From a virus, in IMG/VR virus record IMGVR_UViG_3300022745_000030, positions 1 to 64,000 of that record: DNA of 64,000 nt; one strand, written 5' to 3'. Under the pieces are notes generated by a model. The model did no database searches, was not told the origin of the DNA, and saw only the letters and a list, made by a program, of their open reading frames with translations. Shown one piece after another: positions 35,700 to 44,608 of the stretch; positions within the stretch are counted from its first letter, which is position 1, and each line of letters starts with the position of its first letter. The translations under genes and the position numbers were made by a program.

Positions 35700-35904
35700 C
35701 TTCGAGCATAGGTGTGAGAAACACTGTGTCCCAGTATCCCTCTTCCTCAAACGCTTCGCGCTGTTGCTCATTGAATTTCTCCCACTCGTCATGTTGTTCC
35801 TTCGCCGATTGCCGGATGCGTTTTTCCATGCATTCCGGGCAAACCGGCTTATTGGATACAAAGTAAGGGGAATCTACACTGGCACCACAATCGATGCAAA
35901 TCAC
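35605..35904 (-). CDS. Small zinc-binding protein
   Basis: 99 residues from a GTG that overlaps the previous stop. CIDCG and CPECM form a four-Cys zinc site at residues 3-25; the rest is an acidic helix and a basic RRRRGRDR end. It overlaps the next gene by 95 nt in another frame, which casts some doubt on one of the two. Confidence 0.6.
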   Translation of the reverse strand: MICIDCGASVDSPYFVSNKPVCPECMEKRIRQSAKEQHDEWEKFNEQQREAFEEEGYWDTVFLTPMLEGEISGSESSQGPNPNDLKESKKPRRRRGRDR

Positions 35905-36251
35905 GACGCGAGTTCCTTGTTGGACTGCGAAGCCATCTCCACTAAAGCCTTTAGGGATGCGAGGAGCATTTCCAGCGAAGGCCGGATGCGGGTGAACCGG
36001 AACAAGAATGGCACACCGATCGTGATTCCGATGTGGGACCGAAGGTAGAGTAGGGGGGATTTGTATGGGAAAATATCGAGTACCGATACCGAAAGGTCTT
36101 TGTGTACCATACCGAAACGCAGCACGGCGCCGGTATCTTTCGCAAAGTAATCGACAATGAATTTACCGCCGGATACCGAAAATCGCCGTGCTCGCTTTGG
36201 CTGGGCGACTGGGGCCGAGGGTTGTTGATCCTTTACAGTTTCTTCTGACAT
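35901..36251 (-). CDS. Hypothetical protein
   Basis: 116 residues. A disordered Pro/Ala/Lys N-terminus is followed by beta strands (FSVSGGKFIVDYFAKDTGAV). It overlaps the upstream exonuclease gene by 19 nt. Function unknown. Confidence 0.6.
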   Translation of the reverse strand: MSEETVKDQQPSAPVAQPKRARRFSVSGGKFIVDYFAKDTGAVLRFGMVHKDLSVSVLDIFPYKSPLLYLRSHIGITIGVPFLFRFTRIRPSLEMLLASLKALVEMASQSNKELAS

Positions 36252-37444
36252 CGCAAGAACTCCAAGTTAGTTGAGTAGAACTTTTTGCTGAGACCGTTCT
36301 CAGTCATTTGTAGTATACCCAGGTCCAACTCAGAAAGAGAGTCCAAGGCATTATATTCCAGCAATTTGTGTGTCGGTACCCGGTGGATCTGGTTGAGTTG
36401 GTTCGAACCATCGGAGCCAAAGAATGGCTCTACATCGCCAGCGTAATACGGAACACCCAGTCGCGCGAAGGCTTGAAATTTCAAGCCCGCCACCGTTTTC
36501 CCTGGGTCTTCCATGTGTGCTGTGATGACGGTATCCAAGCACCAGCTACGCACCGGGGTACCCAGCAATTGACGTGACCAGCGTTCTTCGAATTTTAGGT
36601 TGGCTGCTATCTTGGGTACTGGGGACTTGAGATAGTCCACCAGATAAGGTGTGCTATCAGGAGTCACCATGAACGATACGCAATGCGGGGTGTTGTCTTC
36701 CTGGAGCCACGCTACTGCACAGCTAATGATCTTGTGTCCGAAAGCCTCGGGCTTGAGCCCGGTGGTTTCGTAGTCGAATGCCGTTATGCTGGACTGTTTA
36801 GCCATGTCCAGCATGATCCGGGTTTTGTTCAAGTCATAGCTGAGTGTGTACTGCTTGGCGTACTGGGGTGGCTTGGTATAGGGTCTCCCGGATAGCCGCA
36901 GTGCCGATCGCATGTGCCGGTATGCCCACAACTGGGATACCTCGGCATTCATCAGCTTGCGGGAGTACCCGACAGGGCATATCCAGGCATTCAGTTCCCG
37001 GCATGGTATCTGATGCCCGTACCACCTGTCGTAGAGCCCGGCATCCTCGCCCCACAACCACTTCGAGATCGATTGCATGGCTTCGTTGCCAAAGACAATG
37101 ATCTTCTCTGGATTGATGGCTTTGATTTGCCTGGATAGAAGGGGCAGGCAGTGTCTCCAGGAGCCCTCTCCTGCCTCGGTGCAAGCAGAAGCCGGTACGA
37201 TCGCAAACTGGGCGAAGCTGGGCCCGCCCACCCGGTCTAGGAGTGCCCGAAGAGTCTTGAACTCCCCGAACTCCAAAGACTTGGCAACGTCGCTATCCGG
37301 GCGATCGACTACGATTACCGTCTTTCGTGGATTCTTCACATGATCCCAGGATTGCGAAGGGGCCTTGCATTTCTGCAAGGCCCCACACGTCTGGCAATCT
37401 GGAATAACCGGCAATTGGTTATTGGTTTTGGGTAGGATGAACAT
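36233..37444 (-). CDS. UDG-like domain fused to 3'-5' exonuclease (PolA type)
   Basis: 403 residues. The first 190 residues resemble family 4-type uracil-DNA glycosylases: a Cys cluster at 17, 20 and 26, a central VPASACTEAGEG and INPEKIIVFGNEAM. Residues about 215-400 hold the DnaQ-like exonuclease: FDYETTGL with D224 and E226 (Exo I), NLKFEERW (Exo II) and LEYNALDSL (Exo III). The matching polymerase domain is encoded separately at 46928, so this is the proofreading part of a split family A polymerase. Confidence 0.82.
   Translation of the reverse strand: MFILPKTNNQLPVIPDCQTCGALQKCKAPSQSWDHVKNPRKTVIVVDRPDSDVAKSLEFGEFKTLRALLDRVGGPSFAQFAIVPASACTEAGEGSWRHCLPLLSRQIKAINPEKIIVFGNEAMQSISKWLWGEDAGLYDRWYGHQIPCRELNAWICPVGYSRKLMNAEVSQLWAYRHMRSALRLSGRPYTKPPQYAKQYTLSYDLNKTRIMLDMAKQSSITAFDYETTGLKPEAFGHKIISCAVAWLQEDNTPHCVSFMVTPDSTPYLVDYLKSPVPKIAANLKFEERWSRQLLGTPVRSWCLDTVITAHMEDPGKTVAGLKFQAFARLGVPYYAGDVEPFFGSDGSNQLNQIHRVPTHKLLEYNALDSLSELDLGILQMTENGLSKKFYSTNLEFLRCQKKL
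37359..37384. repeat. Perfect inverted repeat in exonuclease gene
   Basis: GGGGCCTTGC and GCAAGGCCCC flank a 6-nt loop inside the 5' part of the UDG-exonuclease gene. It may form a hairpin in the mRNA near the start codon. Confidence 0.6.
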
Positions 37445-38445
37445 CAGACGGCCTCTAGTGCTAACGCGTAAATGAATGACTCTCCCCGGATACGCAGGGC
37501 GTTGTCGGTGAGTTCGCAGGGTAGCCCGTGCTTAATCAGATTGCTTGCGTACTTCGGATTGATACCGAAAGACACAGGAACCCCATCGTAATCGAGTTCC
37601 CGCGATTCCTCGTACCATCCATCGTGATTCAGAGCCCGGATAATCATCTTGCCGGGCTCCAGTCGCACGATACCCGCCTTCCCGGTAGAAGTGGATGCCA
37701 TGAACGGGCTCGCCCGATCGAGTGCTTCCATGACGCCTGCCGGAAGCATCAGACTGCCCTTTGAGGGCATATCGACTACTCCCGATAAGTCCGGGTACTC
37801 TTTGTCGTACTTGCGTACTGAGAGCACAAGACCAGTATACGTCTTCCAGTGAAGCCAGTTATCGGATTCCGCTGACGCTGCCACCCCGAGACCCTGAACT
37901 GCCATGCAACTTTGTTTGCGAATCAGCGTAGGCGCAGAGAGCCCGGTATCCACTCGATACTGCACAAGCTGTGACTCGTCGCAGGCTTGCATGGTAGTCG
38001 GTGTAAGATGTACGCAGTTCAATTCGAACCGATCGTTGTCCTTCGCCGCACACCCGGCAACCAGAGTCAAGGCATCAGCAAACGCCGGGCACATATCCCG
38101 CCACTGGTGAGCCTCTTCTACGATGCCGCTAGGCAGAAGAATCTCGGTGCTGAGTCGCACCACCATTCTCCTGCCTGCACCTTTGATGCGGAGTTCCTTC
38201 TCGGTAGCCGTGATCGCGATCTCGTCCTCGGATAGCTTGCGCATGATTTCAAGCAGTGGCTTGTGGGGCACAGCGCCTGTGATCTCTAGCGGGGTATCCT
38301 GGCGACAAAGTATCTCGTCGTTGAACGTCGTGATCTTGTTCGGGGAGAAGATGAAACAGGATGACTGCTCCACCGATTCCTTCGAACTAACGCCCGGTAG
38401 CGTGGCTTCCAGGGCAGACAGAAATTCTCTTCGATTCAGAAGCAT
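37444..38445 (-). CDS. Sliding clamp (DnaN-like)
   Basis: 333 residues from the ATG at 38445, preceded by GAGGG. Length and the repeated beta-alpha pattern (LLEIMRKLSEDEIAITATEKELRIKG) suggest a DnaN-type clamp. No clamp-specific motif is as clear as for the polymerase genes. It ends at the first base of the exonuclease gene start. Confidence 0.7.
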   Translation of the reverse strand: MLLNRREFLSALEATLPGVSSKESVEQSSCFIFSPNKITTFNDEILCRQDTPLEITGAVPHKPLLEIMRKLSEDEIAITATEKELRIKGAGRRMVVRLSTEILLPSGIVEEAHQWRDMCPAFADALTLVAGCAAKDNDRFELNCVHLTPTTMQACDESQLVQYRVDTGLSAPTLIRKQSCMAVQGLGVAASAESDNWLHWKTYTGLVLSVRKYDKEYPDLSGVVDMPSKGSLMLPAGVMEALDRASPFMASTSTGKAGIVRLEPGKMIIRALNHDGWYEESRELDYDGVPVSFGINPKYASNLIKHGLPCELTDNALRIRGESFIYALALEAV

Positions 38446-38452
38446 GGAACCC

Positions 38453-38926
38453 TCACTGCGGTATGGTAAGCACGAATTTGTACTGGTCATTCACAATACC
38501 ACGGACTCCCGGTACTTTGAATCCCTGGCTACGCAAAAATAGTTGGCTGGTCAGATCAATCTCGGGAACCATGCAAGCAAACCGAATCACGTTGGGTGGT
38601 CGGTCAACGGCGATAACAGTACGAAAGATACTGCTACCCACGCCCTGTCTTTGGTATTGTGGGATGACGGCGAACCGGGAAATGATTCCCTCATACATCG
38701 CATCCCCGAACGGGGAAAGGTGCATGAGCAAGTAGCCCACTGTCTTGCCTGTGGATGCCAGGGACCCAGTGTAGCACACCACGTCGTCTGGACTGCCAAG
38801 AATTTGCTTGGAGAACCAGCGACGGGGCTTGCTTGCCGCTTCGAACGCGAGAGCATCGATTTCGGCAAGAGTCTGGATATCCGCAGGCCCGGCTTCAAAG
38901 CTGAGGATTAGAGGCTTTTTGGTCAT
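38453..38926 (-). CDS. GNAT acetyltransferase
   Basis: 157 residues starting in an ATGA overlap. It contains the acetyl-CoA-binding ISRFAVIPQYQRQGVGSS strand-helix (R/QxxGxG type), preceded by VGYLLMHLS and followed by a C-terminal GFKVPGV strand as in RimI-like enzymes. Substrate unknown; phage enzymes of this type may modify host proteins. Confidence 0.85.
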   Translation of the reverse strand: MTKKPLILSFEAGPADIQTLAEIDALAFEAASKPRRWFSKQILGSPDDVVCYTGSLASTGKTVGYLLMHLSPFGDAMYEGIISRFAVIPQYQRQGVGSSIFRTVIAVDRPPNVIRFACMVPEIDLTSQLFLRSQGFKVPGVRGIVNDQYKFVLTIPQ

Positions 38927-39459
38927 ACTAATGCTTTCAGGAATTGGCGGTTCTCGTAGCAAAGAAAGTCCTCAAGGGGCAAAGCGTACCCGGTACTCCA
39001 GGCATCATATACCCAAGGGATCGCATTGAAACCAATCATTTTCGAGCGATCTTGTGGCTGTGGTATGTTGGTGAATACCAGTGCTTTGCGGCGATCCCTC
39101 TTTCGCACCAGTGCCCAGTACGGGGTACCGGATAGCGAGGCTTGCCGGGTGGCTTGGTCCAAGAAATCCTGGAGCAAACATTTGGGCTTGTCCAAAAGAT
39201 CCTCGATCGTGTGTGCGTTATACCCTCGCTTGAGTTCGAAGGTAACCAGCTTGAGTAGCTGATGGGCTTCAGCACTCTGGGCGCTGATATCCCCAACGCT
39301 GTTGATCGTTGTCTTCCCGGCTTTTGCCCGCTGGGTTGCCCGGCCCCCGGATGCCGAGGACCTCCAGAACCAGTCGTCATGCTGTCCGTCTGACCACCAG
39401 AGGGACAGTTCTTTGGCGAACTCGCGTTCGAACGCGCCGCCTTTTCGGCTACTTGGCAT
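38923..39459 (-). CDS. PD-(D/E)XK nuclease
   Basis: 178 residues from the ATG at 39459. GAFEREFAKEL gives the first acidic helix, GDISAQSAEA a central Asp, and VTFELKRGY the E-x-K of the nuclease core. It could be a Holliday-junction resolvase or RecB-like nuclease for recombination-dependent replication. It overlaps the upstream gene by 11 nt. Confidence 0.75.
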   Translation of the reverse strand: MPSSRKGGAFEREFAKELSLWWSDGQHDDWFWRSSASGGRATQRAKAGKTTINSVGDISAQSAEAHQLLKLVTFELKRGYNAHTIEDLLDKPKCLLQDFLDQATRQASLSGTPYWALVRKRDRRKALVFTNIPQPQDRSKMIGFNAIPWVYDAWSTGYALPLEDFLCYENRQFLKALV

Positions 39460-39790
39460 CTTGCTCGCCTTCCTTTGGCTGGATTTGCATCGAAAGGATT
39501 TGCGAGGATAGCTCCTGTACCGATGCCTTGCTACCACTGAGCAAGCGGTATGCGGTAGCCCGGCCCATTGTCTCGCAGTAGGCTTCGACTCGCGCTGGGT
39601 CCAAGGTGCCCGCAGCAAACTGCCGCACGTTGCGGGCACGGATGCGATACACCTTCACCGCAGGGACCGGTCGATTGATTGCTCGATCCATTTGCTGTGC
39701 TTCGAACTCTCGTCGCTTTCGCTTACGTTCAAAGAAATGAAACTTGCGGCGACGTTCGATTCGGATTTGTTTTTTCTCTGCTGTTTTCAT
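39449..39790 (-). CDS. Basic hypothetical protein
   Basis: 113 residues with a strongly basic N-terminal helix (IRIERRRKFHFFERKRKRREF) and a helical C-terminal half. It may bind nucleic acid. It lies between the nuclease and a hypothetical gene. Confidence 0.65.
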   Translation of the reverse strand: MKTAEKKQIRIERRRKFHFFERKRKRREFEAQQMDRAINRPVPAVKVYRIRARNVRQFAAGTLDPARVEAYCETMGRATAYRLLSGSKASVQELSSQILSMQIQPKEGEQDAK

Positions 39791-39798
39791 GGTTCTTG

Positions 39799-40212
39799 TT
39801 AATCCTTGCTAGCGTATCGTTCTTTGAGGACGTCTACATATGCTATCCCGTTTTCGGTCAGGTCGCACCCGCCGTGTTCGTTCCAATCCCAGTAATTGTC
39901 AGTATCATGCAGTCTTTGCAGATTCTGCCAGAAATGAATGCTGTGTCCCCGATACTCGGGTTTGAGTGCGCGGTCCAGACTTTCGGTATTCCATTGCTGG
40001 GACACTGGACACACACCAGCGTCTTCTGGGTTTTCCAGACATCGCCCCACAGCGCACATATCCCCCACCTTTACGTGTGGTGCGGGGAATTCGCTGAGGT
40101 TTTCGGCTGTGACGTAGTAGAGACAGCCCCACGCTGTCATAGCCCGGTTGCGGGTGCGATAATACTCAACGGTCTCGTTGATAATTTCGATCTTGGTTTT
40201 TGTCTGGGTCAT
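39799..40212 (-). CDS. Hypothetical protein
   Basis: 137 residues, with a VKVGDMCAVGRCLENP segment and several Cys and Trp. It overlaps the 5' nuclease stop by 4 nt. No motif recognised. Confidence 0.6.
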   Translation of the reverse strand: MTQTKTKIEIINETVEYYRTRNRAMTAWGCLYYVTAENLSEFPAPHVKVGDMCAVGRCLENPEDAGVCPVSQQWNTESLDRALKPEYRGHSIHFWQNLQRLHDTDNYWDWNEHGGCDLTENGIAYVDVLKERYASKD

Positions 40213-41045
40213 ATCCCAAATCCTCCAATTTCCTCTTTGATGTAAAAACCGGACTCACGCCCGATCAAGTTCCAATCGATCTCGCCCACTTCCTCAGCGG
40301 TGCATTTCAGCTTTCCGAAAAAAGGCAGCCGGGTGAGTTGTATGTTTCTGTTATACACCTCGATGTTGTCGAAAAACAACTGTTGTTTGGTTTTTAGTTT
40401 GCCCATCATGAACTTGGAGGCGGTCTTTTCGGCTACTCCGGGTAGTCCTTCGATGTTGTCCGACGTGCAGCCTGACCACGCCTTCACCGATGCCCAGAGA
40501 GCCGGGGGTACACCAAACTCGGCTTGTAGGGACTCTTCGGTGTAGTAGTCCTTGGTCTTTTGCTTGTAGATCATAACCCGCTTGCCGTCCAGGCATTGGT
40601 AGAGATCCTGGTCCGAGGATACGATGTAGATTTTGTCGAAAGCGGGGGAGTTCATCGCGACCGAGGCGATGATGTCGTCGGCCTCGTATCCGTGTTCCTG
40701 TACGACGTTGGCTGCCGGGAACCCCATAGCCGGTAGGAATGTGCGGCGAAGTGCATGTACTTGATCGTACATCGCTAACCGGGCTGCCCTGGAGTCTGGG
40801 TCTTCCTTCTCCCGGTCTGCCTTACGCTTGGCTTTGTATTCCGGGTAGATTTCCGATCGGAAGTTGTACCCTGAATCGAACGCGAATACGAAGTTGTTGG
40901 TATCGAAGGTGTCCCGCAAAAGTAGCAGGGATTTCCAAACTCCGTAGAGAACTCCGGTCGGTTCCCCGTCCCGAGATAAAGCCCCGGTTGTGTGCAGGGC
41001 TTTGTGGGCTAGATTGCTTACGTCAACTACTACCAGTCGTTTCAT
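40209..41045 (-). CDS. 5'-3' exonuclease (FEN-type)
   Basis: 278 residues from the ATG at 41045, with GGAGGAAAC just upstream. VVDVSNLAHKAL carries the first metal Asp, followed by FDSGYNFRSEIYPEYKAKR, EADDIIASVA and SSDQDLYQC (further metal ligands), and the H3TH-like CTSDNIEGLPGVAEKTA. It removes RNA primers and flaps during replication. It has its own promoter region after a terminator. Confidence 0.93.
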   Translation of the reverse strand: MKRLVVVDVSNLAHKALHTTGALSRDGEPTGVLYGVWKSLLLLRDTFDTNNFVFAFDSGYNFRSEIYPEYKAKRKADREKEDPDSRAARLAMYDQVHALRRTFLPAMGFPAANVVQEHGYEADDIIASVAMNSPAFDKIYIVSSDQDLYQCLDGKRVMIYKQKTKDYYTEESLQAEFGVPPALWASVKAWSGCTSDNIEGLPGVAEKTASKFMMGKLKTKQQLFFDNIEVYNRNIQLTRLPFFGKLKCTAEEVGEIDWNLIGRESGFYIKEEIGGFGI

Positions 41046-41079
41046 GTTTCCTCCGTACACTGCGGTTGAGTTCTATTGC

Positions 41080-41085
41080 AGTATA
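41080..41085 (-). promoter_or_regulatory. Possible -10 for the 5' nuclease gene
   Basis: TATACT on the minus strand lies about 35 nt upstream of the 5' nuclease ATG, just after the terminator hairpin. The -35 region falls in the hairpin and is poor. TATACT recurs upstream of several minus-strand units. Confidence 0.3.
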
Positions 41086-41100
41086 CGGTCGGAAAACAGA

Positions 41101-41124
41101 ATCCGGGAGCCTGGGCTCCCGGAT
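41101..41124 (-). terminator. Terminator after RecA-like gene
   Basis: ATCCGGGAGC and GCTCCCGGAT form a 10-bp stem with a CTGG loop; on the minus strand TTCTGTTTT follows. It lies just after the RecA-like stop at 41133. The T run is interrupted, so termination may be partial. Confidence 0.7.
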
Positions 41125-41132
41125 TTCTTCAA

Positions 41133-42212
41133 TTAGTCTTGGTACCTGGGCTTGCGGCCTGGGTGCAGCTTCTCTTCGATCTCAAGCCACTTCTCTTGCA
41201 GGAAGTCCATGACTTCCGTGTGCTTGTTGTCGTCATCCAGTTTTCGCAGTAGTTCGTCCCGGTAGTAGGTTGCCTCGTACCAGGGGCTCTTGATTCGGCC
41301 CCCGCCGTTGGGCAGGAACTTCTCTTCCAGGAGCCAATCGATCGCGCTTCCCAGATCATCGATACCGTACTCTGGTAGCACAGATATCTCAACCATGCGG
41401 GCCTTACCGTTCACTCGGTTCTTCCGCACGTTGCATCGTGCCTTGGTGCCGATCACCCGTTCCTTATCGTTGACTTTCTTTTTGATCTCTCCCGCGTTCT
41501 TTAGCCACACTTCGACGTGGCTGTAGAATTTGAGAGCCCGGCCCCCGGATCGCGTGTCTTTAGGTCCGTATAGCCCGGCGTCGATGTTGTCTCGAAGCTG
41601 GGAGATAATGAACAGGATAGACCCGGATTCCGCCAGATGGTTGACCACAAAACGCAGCCGGGAACTATGGATCTTGGCTTTGCCGTCACCGTAGTCCCCC
41701 TTGGTTTCCTTGTCCTCCGCGCGACGCTTGGCGTTCTCTTCGACGCTTTCTCGCTCTTTGCGAGTCGAGAAGCCGTCTGCCGAATCCATGATCGCGATGT
41801 ACTTGGTGCCGCTGTCGGCTAGGCTATCCAGGTAATCGTAGGCGTCTTCCATGTACAGAGGGGAAACCACTTTGATTCGCCGGGCTGCCTTGCTACCAAA
41901 GAACCGGGTGAAGTCCATACATGCCCCGTTCTCGCTGGAAATGAAGATCAGTTCGTAGTCCTCGTAAGCTGGGTTCCGGGCAGCCTCAGCCAGTGTGGTG
42001 AGCAGTAGGAAGGTCTTCCCACTGCCCGAGTCCCCGACGAACAAAACGTAGGTGCCGGGTGCCACACCCACATCAGCGCGGCCAGAGATCGAGAGGTTCA
42101 AAAGCCCACACCCGGTCGATAGATTCGGTGCTATGCTGGGGGCTGGGTTGAGGTCCTCCGTGGCTTGCTGTAGGGTGTCCATGATCTCTTCTGACTGCTT
42201 TTTTCGTGCCAT
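41133..42212 (-). CDS. RecA-like recombinase
   Basis: 359 residues. Walker A GDSGSGKT (60-67), ISSENGACMDF, the Walker B-like YIAIMDS and ILFIISQLRDNIDAGLYG (L2-like region) support a RecA/UvsX-type recombinase. It would pair strands in recombination-dependent replication with the SbcCD-like and 5' nuclease proteins. It overlaps the next upstream gene by 140 nt. Confidence 0.85.
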   Translation of the reverse strand: MARKKQSEEIMDTLQQATEDLNPAPSIAPNLSTGCGLLNLSISGRADVGVAPGTYVLFVGDSGSGKTFLLLTTLAEAARNPAYEDYELIFISSENGACMDFTRFFGSKAARRIKVVSPLYMEDAYDYLDSLADSGTKYIAIMDSADGFSTRKERESVEENAKRRAEDKETKGDYGDGKAKIHSSRLRFVVNHLAESGSILFIISQLRDNIDAGLYGPKDTRSGGRALKFYSHVEVWLKNAGEIKKKVNDKERVIGTKARCNVRKNRVNGKARMVEISVLPEYGIDDLGSAIDWLLEEKFLPNGGGRIKSPWYEATYYRDELLRKLDDDNKHTEVMDFLQEKWLEIEEKLHPGRKPRYQD

Positions 42213-42408
42213 CGTATGTCCTTCCGAACGTGATGTTTTTGGTTGCTCTTACTTGGTTGTTGGGGAATTCCCATATCTCCCCGGTGTCTTGGATGATACA
42301 GGTAAACAGCTTAGGCTGTTCCCACCCGTATTCGGTGACCAGGAATGCCATTCCTCGGCCTTGGGGTGTTTCTAGCTCGATCGGGCATTTGAGTTCGTGA
42401 ATCTTCAT
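42073..42408 (-). CDS. Hypothetical protein with long overlap
   Basis: 111 residues. The first 65 residues look like a genuine compact domain (FLVTEYGWEQPKLFTCIIQDTGEIWEF); the last 46, which overlap the RecA-like start in another frame, look like shadow sequence (Pro/His/Ser-rich). A real gene may end earlier, or the overlap may be genuine. Confidence 0.5.
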   Translation of the reverse strand: MKIHELKCPIELETPQGRGMAFLVTEYGWEQPKLFTCIIQDTGEIWEFPNNQVRATKNITFGRTYDGTKKAVRRDHGHPTASHGGPQPSPQHSTESIDRVWAFEPLDLWPR

Positions 42409-42947
42409 CGCACCATCTGCCCCCAGAGTCTTGCGGATCGCACCGTGGCTTCGTAGTCCATCGGAACCGGGTTATACGAAGACTCGTTCCAGGGTTGCTT
42501 GAACAGGATGGCAAGGCCGTCACCTTCCATGTACTTGTTCCAATTCTCGATGTAGTCATCGATCAGCAATGTATCTGAGGTACTGAATCGCCACTTCTCG
42601 GCGCAGGTGAATACGTGAGAGGGCTTGACTCCGAAATGGTGCTTCATCCATCGCTGCTTGGCTGATGCAGCGTGTACGCATTCCCCGGTCGATGTGATGT
42701 ACCGCACTTCTGCAATCTTGTTGCATTCATCGATTAAAGCCCCTGCCCAGGGGTAAGGTTCGAGGGTTTCCCAGAATGTCGGGTTAAGCGATCGCCAGAA
42801 TGCCCCAGCGTCGATGCCAAAGTCGGGGAAGAAATCCCACCGGCGTACTTCGTCTTCGCGATTCGGCTTGTTCATCCATTTGAATACACCCCGCACGAAG
42901 TTTGCCAGGACGCCATCGATGTCGATATTGATTGTCGGTTTTGCCAT
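42405..42947 (-). CDS. HAD-like 5'(3')-deoxyribonucleotidase
   Basis: 180 residues from the ATG at 42947, with AGGAAAA upstream. NIDIDGVLANF holds the catalytic D9-x-D11 of HAD phosphatases, and TSTGECVHAA and LLIDDYIENW are the later motifs. It probably hydrolyses deoxynucleotides for the phage pool. A terminator sits upstream of it on the coding strand. Confidence 0.85.
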   Translation of the reverse strand: MAKPTINIDIDGVLANFVRGVFKWMNKPNREDEVRRWDFFPDFGIDAGAFWRSLNPTFWETLEPYPWAGALIDECNKIAEVRYITSTGECVHAASAKQRWMKHHFGVKPSHVFTCAEKWRFSTSDTLLIDDYIENWNKYMEGDGLAILFKQPWNESSYNPVPMDYEATVRSARLWGQMVR

Positions 42948-42965
42948 GATTTTCCTGTAGGTACA

Positions 42966-43002
42966 CAAAAAAACCCGGCACCCAGTTTCCCAGGTGCCGG
43001 GT
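42966..43002 (-). terminator. Rho-independent terminator after SSB gene
   Basis: ACCCGGCACC (42973-42982) pairs with GGTGCCGGGT (42993-43002), followed on the minus strand by a run of T. It ends the SSB transcript that stops at 43040. Confidence 0.9.
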
Positions 43003-43039
43003 ACCCCAATGCAGCATCCCCATGCTGCTTGCTTCAATG

Positions 43040-44173
43040 CTACTTGTCCCAAGCCTCGTCCCACGGGGCTTCCGCTTCTGCGGCAACGGCTACCGGTTCA
43101 GCGGGTGGAGTTGCCTTTTTGGTTTCCTTTGGCTTCTCCGGTCGGGGTCGTGGGGCTTTGGTGAGTTCCGATACCGATACTCGGTATGGCTCGCCATCAG
43201 CGTCTTCCACGTTGACAACGTCATCCGATACCTTTCGGACCTCGACCTCCTTTTCGTAGAGGAACATCTTGTCCCCCTTGTTGATCGTGGGTGCCGCAGG
43301 TTGCGGCGGAGCGATCGGTGCAGGTGCAGCCGGTGCTGGTGCAGCAGGCGCCGCTGGGGCTGGTGCTGCCGGAGCAACAGGCGATGCCACAGCCGCAGGC
43401 GCGGCGGGAACCGCAGCCGGTGCTGGGGTAGCTGGAAGCACCACACCGAAAAACGCTCGGGACTGTTCTTCGTAGGACATGTCAACCAAAAGCGTCTCAA
43501 GGTCGTGACCCTGGCTCAGCATTTCCGGCTTCAAGCCGCCGTGCTTGTCAAAGTCGAACGAGACCGCCTTGTAGAACTTGTGCCCGCCGAAGGTATCTTC
43601 CTTGAACGTGACCGTGATCCAGCAACCACGCACTGGGTGTGCCATGTCCTTGAGGAAAGCGTACTTCTCGGCGATCGTCTTGTTAAGGCTGTTCGCCTTG
43701 GACTTGACTTCTTCCATCAACGGCTCAAAGAAGTTCGCGAAGGCGTGTTCGAACAAGACAACCTTGTTCTGGAACCGGTCGCCTGCTCCGTCTTTGATGT
43801 AGATGTTGCACAAGGTCATGTGCTGGCTACGAGGCTTCTTTTCGTCCCCGGTGCCCACCCAGCTTCGAAGGCTGTCGGTGATCGCACAAGGGCGTCCGAA
43901 AGTCTTCGCGGCGTCGATGCCACTCATTTTGCGGGTTGGACCCAGGCGACGGTACACCCAGTAGTCCGAAACGTAGTGAGGGGAACCGGGAGCCGCCGTG
44001 CGGTGACGTGAAGTAATGTATGGAATAAATGCGAAAGTGACAACACATTCTTCCTTGGGTCGCCAAAGGTCGATGCCCTTGGGGATGCGAAGAACACCGA
44101 GTTCCTGGGAATCTTCTCCCAGGGAACCCATCAAACCAAAACTGTCGAAATCGCCGAATGCGTCCATTGACAT
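43040..44173 (-). CDS. Single-stranded DNA-binding protein (gp32-like)
   Basis: 377 residues. The N-terminal 230 residues look like a single-domain OB-fold SSB (YWVYRRLGPTRKMSG, HPVRGCWITVTFKED). A long Pro/Ala linker follows, then a small SH3/KOW-like domain and an acidic tail ending in DEAWDK, as expected for partner docking. It binds ssDNA and recruits the replication proteins. A strong terminator follows. Confidence 0.82.
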   Translation of the reverse strand: MSMDAFGDFDSFGLMGSLGEDSQELGVLRIPKGIDLWRPKEECVVTFAFIPYITSRHRTAAPGSPHYVSDYWVYRRLGPTRKMSGIDAAKTFGRPCAITDSLRSWVGTGDEKKPRSQHMTLCNIYIKDGAGDRFQNKVVLFEHAFANFFEPLMEEVKSKANSLNKTIAEKYAFLKDMAHPVRGCWITVTFKEDTFGGHKFYKAVSFDFDKHGGLKPEMLSQGHDLETLLVDMSYEEQSRAFFGVVLPATPAPAAVPAAPAAVASPVAPAAPAPAAPAAPAPAAPAPIAPPQPAAPTINKGDKMFLYEKEVEVRKVSDDVVNVEDADGEPYRVSVSELTKAPRPRPEKPKETKKATPPAEPVAVAAEAEAPWDEAWDK

Positions 44174-44175
44174 AA

Positions 44176-44574
44176 TTATTTACCCATTGGGGACATAGAA
44201 ATGAAACCTTTGGAGATCAACTCCACCATGTACTTGACGTTCGAACGCTGGGCGTCCAAACCGTCTACCACTGCTCGGGTCGCGAGGAACGTCGCTGTGG
44301 CTTCCACCGTCTTGGCTTTGGCGTCGATGACAGCCTGCTCCAAGAGGATCTTCGCTTTGATACCATCTTCGGTAGGCTTTGCCAAGCCGTAGTCGAGGGG
44401 ATTCTGGCGAATGCGAATGTTGGTCTGAGCGATGATTCGTTCTTCCTCGATCTCGGCTTGCATCTTGGCGATGGTAGCGCGAGCGAGGTCCTCGGACCAA
44501 TTCTTGATGTCGTCTGCCAGCGTTTCCAGCTTTTCGGGCAGCGACTCAACTGTGATTTTCAACGATAAACTCAT
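44176..44574 (-). CDS. Hypothetical helical protein next to SSB
   Basis: 132 residues from the ATG at 44574, with GGAG upstream. Long amphipathic helices (LEKLETLADDIKNWSEDLARATIAK) dominate. It ends 2 nt before the SSB gene, so the two are coexpressed; it may be an SSB partner. Confidence 0.65.
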   Translation of the reverse strand: MSLSLKITVESLPEKLETLADDIKNWSEDLARATIAKMQAEIEEERIIAQTNIRIRQNPLDYGLAKPTEDGIKAKILLEQAVIDAKAKTVEATATFLATRAVVDGLDAQRSNVKYMVELISKGFISMSPMGK

Positions 44575-44608
44575 GTGTTGCTCCATTGTACAGAACGGGT
44601 TGACAAGT

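Noticed and set aside
38927-39639. Longer start for the PD-(D/E)XK nuclease gene
   Set aside because: The extension beyond 39459 overlaps the upstream basic-protein gene; the start at 39459 is coupled to that gene's stop.
42948-43064. N-terminal extension of the HAD nucleotidase gene
   Set aside because: It would cross the terminator at 42966; the ATG at 42947 has a proper ribosome binding site.
43022-44011. Long plus-strand frame opposite the SSB gene
   Set aside because: It is antisense to a well-supported gene and rich in Arg, Gly and Cys because of the Ala/Pro codons on the other strand.
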